This document shows positions 18,548 to 22,734 of a DNA stretch of 22,734 nucleotides, piece after piece. The DNA is taken from the NCBI RefSeq assembly GCF_001949145.1, contig NW_019091400.1, forward strand, positions 65,547 to 88,280, read 5' to 3'. The DNA comes from Acanthaster planci. Its lineage: Eukaryota > Echinodermata > Asteroidea > Valvatida > Acanthasteridae. The notes beneath the pieces are model-generated. The model was not told the origin of the DNA. It was given only the letters and a program-made list of their open reading frames with translations, and made no database searches. Every line of letters starts with the position of its first letter. The stretch's first letter is position 1. The translations under genes were made by a program, and so were the position numbers.

Positions 18548-19137
18548 TTGGTCTTTCTAATTGACCGCTAATACGATATCTTTCACCATGCCCTTTGTAG
18601 CATCACAGAGAGTGCTCGTGAGGGTGAAACATTCCATCAATTTTATGGGCATCTGTTATCCGCCTTGAGCAGAAGCGTCCCCTTATCGGTTGAAAAGAGC
18701 CTAGCTGGCAGTCGGGAGCCTTCATTTTGTTGGTAGTGATATCACTGTAACGTGTGCATATCATAGTTGTTTCTGTACCAGTGAAGTACAGTTCCAACCA
18801 AAGGAGCCTTGGTTGCCAAGGAAATTGCTCCCTCTTTTGGTCCAGCTGGAGGCTCATTGTTTTGTAGTTCATGATGAGTGCACGTACATGTACATTGTAT
18901 GGCTGCTACTGTGAAAGTGACTTCAGACGTGCATTTGATCCACAGTGAGAAAAAAAGGGACCTTTAATATCTCAAAGACTGCAGAATTGGGAGAAGGCGT
19001 TGATTTGAATTTTGAAATGAACTAACAGTGCTAATTTAGCCCAGAGGCAGTCTTGTGGTTTGTTATGCTCAGAAAGGTCACGCACACTGTATCAAGAGTA
19101 ACATGATATGTCAGTGAACTCCTTTGCTGACTGCTAG

Positions 19138-19332
<195 letters not shown>

Positions 19333-19410
19333 TAAGGGACGAGCCAGTGGGCTTCCGCGCTCGCGTGTTCCTCTCCCTGGTGAAACGGCCTGGCTATGTG
19401 CAATATCTGG

Positions 19411-19551
19411 GGCCTGTTGGTTTCACGTGGATCTGGATCACAGTCAGTGATCCCAAAGCTGGTTCACTCTATCCATTAGGCAGGTTCTGGTGTCGGTGAA
19501 CCAATGTCAGATCACTGATCACGATCCAAATATGTGTGAAACAAACAGGCC
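19411..19551. repeat. Foldback (inverted-repeat) element of 141 bp
   Basis: The left arm GGCCTGTTGGTTTCAC...GGATCTGGATCAC...CAGTGATC pairs with the right arm GATCACTGATC...GATCCA...GTGAAACAAACAGGCC. The inner part continues with GGTTCAC and GTGAACC. Arms are about 60 bases with scattered mismatches. It carries no ORF and no clear target duplication. Confidence 0.65.
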
Positions 19552-19941
19552 GGCAGATCTAGTACCGGTATATTGAGCTCCCTACCAGGAGGCCGGTTTC
19601 AGGCTGGAGCCTGATTTGAGGCTTTCTCCATTTGAAATGTTAGATCAACTCCAGGCCTCATTAACCGTAACCCCCTAGGCTTTTGTACTAGATACAGTAT
19701 TGAACCTAACAAAATTCAACAGATACAGCTCGTGTCTGCATGGGGGTCACTATAATTTCGGGCACATGACTGGACAGAATCTGGTAAACTCAAGCACATC
19801 TACAGTGTTGCAGGTTGAGTCATTTGGTGTGGATAGGTCTCGCCAGAATACAGGTGACCCGCAGAGTGGTCGTACTAAAGTTTACAAAATCAAGCACAGT
19901 CCAGTACATGGTACCACTAGCCGGTCACTCCATGGAGCGAC

Positions 19942-19993
19942 CACTCTGTGTCCCTACTCAAACAAATTCCAACACCATCACCCTAGGCCTTTG
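19942..19993 (+). repeat. 52-bp dispersed repeat, copy 2
   Basis: This is the partner of 18496-18547. Its first bases overlap the right arm of a small hairpin (CGACCACTCTG), so the copies may belong to a longer decayed element. Confidence 0.55.
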
Positions 19994-20924
19994 CTCCTCA
20001 ATCCAACAAAGTTGAACAACAAATTCTTTATTTCTGGCAGTGAACCGGCTAAAAGTTGACAAAATATGGTTGGAGTTTGAGGGACTTGGGGCAGTTGGGG
20101 TCAAGGTATATTTTAGGTTTTTATGGCCTTATATTCATATGCTGGACAAGAACCTGGTGGGTATTAATAACCTCGTGGAGGTCATCCACTTTTTTTTATC
20201 AACATTTGCATGACCATTCAAAGCATTCAGTGTTCCATTGAATCCCTGCACAGTGGGAGATTTCGGAAGATTAAGACAAGCTGTTTGTGAAAATGGCAAA
20301 TAGTTACAGTTTTGCTAAATTTCAGTAATGCACTTAACAGCTTTTGCCCATTTGAGTGAGAGATTTGCTCCAGTTAGATTTTTATGTGGTTAGAATGTTC
20401 GATAATTTTCACGAGTCAGAAAAAAATAACAATATTGCTTACAAACAGGGTTTTACCTGCCCACTAATCAGTGTTGAGGTCAAGTACTTTTTGGGTACCA
20501 AGTTCCCTCTCACATATTGAACTAGTTGGGAGGGGAAAAGCTGAGGAAAACATGGGCTTTCGATAGTATGCGCACAAAAGGTAAGATTATAAGGTGGAAT
20601 GATGGCTTCAGACTTCACTGTTAATCAAAACTTAGGGGTCTATGAAAAAATACACAGCTGATTACTTTTCTCATTGAAACTTAAATTTTACAAAATGGAG
20701 AGTGTCTGAAGTCTTAAATTTATTTGGCAATCATTCGTTTGTGCATTCACCATCGATGCCTATTTACATGTACTGCAGCTTATAACCCCGTCACTAGTTT
20801 AATATTTGGATGAGAACCTTGGTGGTTGAAAAGTACGTGACTACAACACTGCCAACTAGCCAAGGTCGCTGTTGTATTTTCCCTTGCCATGCTACTATGA
20901 AAGCTCTGCCCTCTGCCTTCACAG

Positions 20925-21051
20925 GACGTGCGGAGAGGTGGTTTCGGCGGTGGTGCTTAAGTGCCTCAACTCCTCGAGGACGAAGACCCGAGAGAAAGCA
21001 TCGGAGATCATCATGGTGTACATTGAACTGGAGAAGCAGGAAGTAGTCATG
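20925..21051 (+). CDS. CKAP5: CKAP5 exon: middle of TOG1
   Basis: The acceptor is TTCACAG and the donor ATG|GTGGGT. One base completes codon 84 (Arg) and 42 full codons follow (residues 85-126). They contain 'TCGEVVSAVVLKCLNSSRTK', then 'IIMVYIELEKQE', the region that in vertebrate CKAP5 reads from 'TGEVVS' to the acidic helix before TOG1's second half. Phase is kept exactly into the next exon. Confidence 0.92.
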
Positions 21052-21113
21052 GTGGGTTGTGGGTCGAGATAGGATGGACAGAAAAACCAAAGACCTGTTT
21101 TTTTGTGTTTTAG

Positions 21114-21445
21114 CAGGGCTCCCGTGGTCATAGAAGATCCTGGAAAATCCCGGGAAAAATCCTGGAAAGTTGTGGAAGAGTCATTTGAAAGTCAGGGAAA
21201 TCAAGATAGCATAAGGTTTAGTTTTGACAGGCTGCTTTTTATGCAGTAATGGAATAATTTAAATTTACAGACTTTCCTTGTCAGGTTGTAATAATGGCTG
21301 TGGCAGTCTTCCAGCTCGTAATGCCAAATACCGTTTCTCTGGATTGGAAAATGACATTGAATGTCAGAAAATCGTCATATTTACTGTCCTGGAAAATCTG
21401 GAAAACGTCATGGAATTTGGTTTTCAGATTTCTGTGGGAACCCTG
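21114..21445. mobile_element. hAT-like MITE candidate
   Basis: The left end CAGGGCTCCCGTGGTC and right end CTGTGGGAACCCTG form an imperfect terminal inverted repeat starting CAGGG, as in hAT-type elements. The interior has repeated TCCTGGAAAAT / CTGGAAAACGTCATGGAA words. The eight bases outside (TGTTTTAG and TGTAAGTC) share only three positions at the start, so the target duplication is lost or the ends are slightly off. Confidence 0.5.
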
Positions 21446-22063
21446 TGTAAGTCTGAACAGTGTACTTGAGAAAGCTGCACTAACTACACTGTGCAGCAGA
21501 GTATTGGATATGCTCCGCTGAGGCATGAAGACACTGTTGCCTGCTTCTGTTTTGTCATTTATAAGTCAAACCGGCCCCGTTTTAAGCAAATTGGCCACAT
21601 TATAAGCAAACCTGCTCCTATTCTAAGCGCAATCGTCTGATAGCATTTGCAAATTCAGCTTCCATTTTGAGTTAAATTTTGTCTCTGAAGAAAGCAGTAT
21701 CTCTCTGCTATGCTTACTATTTCCAACCCCCGTTGCAATGGTGGGAGGCACTGCCAGAGATTCGGTATGCCTAGATGTGCAGTGATGTTGTTCCGGGGCT
21801 CCTGTATGGTTCCTGTTTGGTTCCTGTTAGAAGCAGCTGCTTTTAACTCTGAACAGTTCAACAGACTGCATTTATGTCCCTGCACAGAGGCTCAATTGTC
21901 AGGGTCTGGCATGAAGAAAAGTACAGGGTTGCGGCAAATTGCCATGGTTTGCTGTTTGATTCAGTCTCATTGTGTTAAGCGCTTTTTGTCCATGAACTGA
22001 ACAATTAGGAATGGGAAATTTGATGTAGAGAGCTAGTTTTTCTCCTTTTCTTAGATAAAAGTT

Positions 22064-22328
22064 GAAGCTATGCACGGTGGAAGTACTAAGTAAGGTAGGC
22101 TTGCAGTTGCACCGTCTACAAGAAAATATGTCTTTTATGAGTGTGTGGTTTTAAGAAGATCTGATGTTGGACACTTGACGTTCCGAACAGTATGCTGTGT
22201 TCATACTGTTCGGAACGTTGAGTGTCCACCATCGGTTTTCCTTAGAACCACACACTCACAAAAGAGATATTTTCTTATACATGGTGCAACCGCAAGCCTA
22301 CCTAACTCACCTTTTCTTGTAAGGCTTC
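22064..22328. repeat. Long imperfect palindrome (hairpin) of 265 bp
   Basis: Arms of about 130 bases pair around a seven-base loop (22195-22201). The inner arms GAACAGTATG/CATACTGTTC, then TTGACGTTCC and GGAACGTTGA, are nearly perfect. Outward, GAGTGTGTGGTTTTAAG pairs with CTTAGAACCACACACTC, and GTAGGCTTGC with GCAAGCCTAC-type sequence. In the transcript of CKAP5 it would fold into one long stem. It is most likely a foldback transposon or recent inverted duplication. Confidence 0.75.
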
Positions 22329-22441
22329 AGCACATCAGTCATAAGAGCAGGTCCACTGTTGTAAAGAGTAAAATAACTGTCACTCGTATGCCATTGCCTG
22401 CATCTAATTCAAAAGGTCCAACTCGACCCTTTCCACTACAG

Positions 22442-22693
22442 GAGGAGCTGCTCAAAGGCTTCACCAACAAACAGCCCAAGATCGTGACGGCCTGCTGCCA
22501 GCTGATCCGCGAGGCCATCCGGGACTTTGGCTCCAAGGTGATCGCCCTCAAGCCGGTGGTCAAGGCCTTCCCCAAGCTGCTGGAGCATAGCGACAAGTCG
22601 GTCCGGGAGGAGGCCAAGAGTCTGGCTGTGGAGCTGTACCGCTGGATCAGCAATGCCCTGAAGCCCTGTCTGTCCAACATCAAGCCTGTGCAG
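22442..22693 (+). CDS. CKAP5: CKAP5 exon: second half of TOG1
   Basis: The acceptor is CACTACAG and the donor CAG|GTACCT; 84 codons in phase 0 encode residues 127-210. It starts 'EELLKGFTNKQPKIVTAC' and includes 'FGSKVIALKPVVKAFPKL', 'DKSVREEAKSLAVELYRW' and 'ISNALKPCL'. These are the intra-HEAT loops and helices of the last TOG1 repeats, including the 'V.EEAK...E.YRW' signature shared with vertebrate CKAP5. The gene, which normally encodes about 2000 residues with five TOG domains, continues beyond the window. Confidence 0.93.
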
Positions 22694-22734
22694 GTACCTC
22701 TTACAAACACCTCTCTCGTCCCACTCCAAGTCTG

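Larger units (their letters stand above)
17486..19137 (+). other. CKAP5 intron with a MITE-like element
   Basis: Besides the element at 17968-18319 and a 52-bp repeat copy at 18496-18547, the intron is non-coding. ORFs such as those at 18106-18486 and 18603-18872 cross the repeats or lack any protein-like features. Confidence 0.6.
21052..22441 (+). other. CKAP5 intron with MITE candidate and long hairpin
   Basis: It holds the hAT-like candidate at 21114-21445, a loose tandem of three 20-23-base units with (TT/AT)(A/C)TAAGC words at about 21573-21635, and the large inverted repeat at 22064-22328. No additional exon is needed, because the phases of the flanking exons join directly. Confidence 0.65.

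Overview
The window is animal nuclear DNA, most likely from a marine invertebrate deuterostome (echinoderm or cephalochordate are my best guesses, not proven). It has spliced genes with consensus GT..AG introns and AT-rich introns rich in ACATGTAC and TAGGCCTA palindromes. The right end carries the first coding exons of a CKAP5/XMAP215 (ch-TOG) orthologue. The assembly is imperfect: there is a 969-base run of N (10981-11949) and a single N at 15552 where the sequence changes character abruptly.

Left part (1-5.2 kb): a minus-strand host gene begins here, with a non-coding first exon near 1886, a coding exon at 585-820 and the edge of a third exon at 1-23. A dead Ty3/Gypsy retrotransposon (gag and protease pieces, minus strand, 2394-3661) follows, then a possible solo LTR (about 4658-5169).

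Middle part (5.58-10.7 kb): a compact block of minus-strand, intron-poor, AT-rich genes unlike the host genes around it. In transcription order it holds a cysteine-repeat protein, a zinc-ribbon (TFIIB-like) protein split by an in-frame TAG, a protein of unknown function with three reading-frame changes at homopolymer runs, a decayed protein gene with a C-terminal membrane segment, and a decayed zinc-motif/HNH protein. The tight spacing (one base between two genes), the gene types and the inverted end sequence suggest an endogenous large DNA virus or a Maverick/Polinton-like element. No polymerase, integrase, packaging ATPase or maturation protease is visible, so the assignment is an inference. 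A second, diverged (about 81% amino-acid identity over 67 residues) copy of the element's end and the start of its cysteine-repeat gene lies in opposite orientation at 14901-15551.

Right part (11.95-22.7 kb): host DNA. A possible divergent promoter with a perfect CRE lies at about 13.75-13.95 kb. CKAP5 exons lie at 17361-17485, 19138-19331, 20925-21051 and 22442-22693. Its introns hold a MITE-like element with telomere-like inverted ends, two foldback elements, a hAT-like MITE candidate and a dispersed 52-bp repeat.
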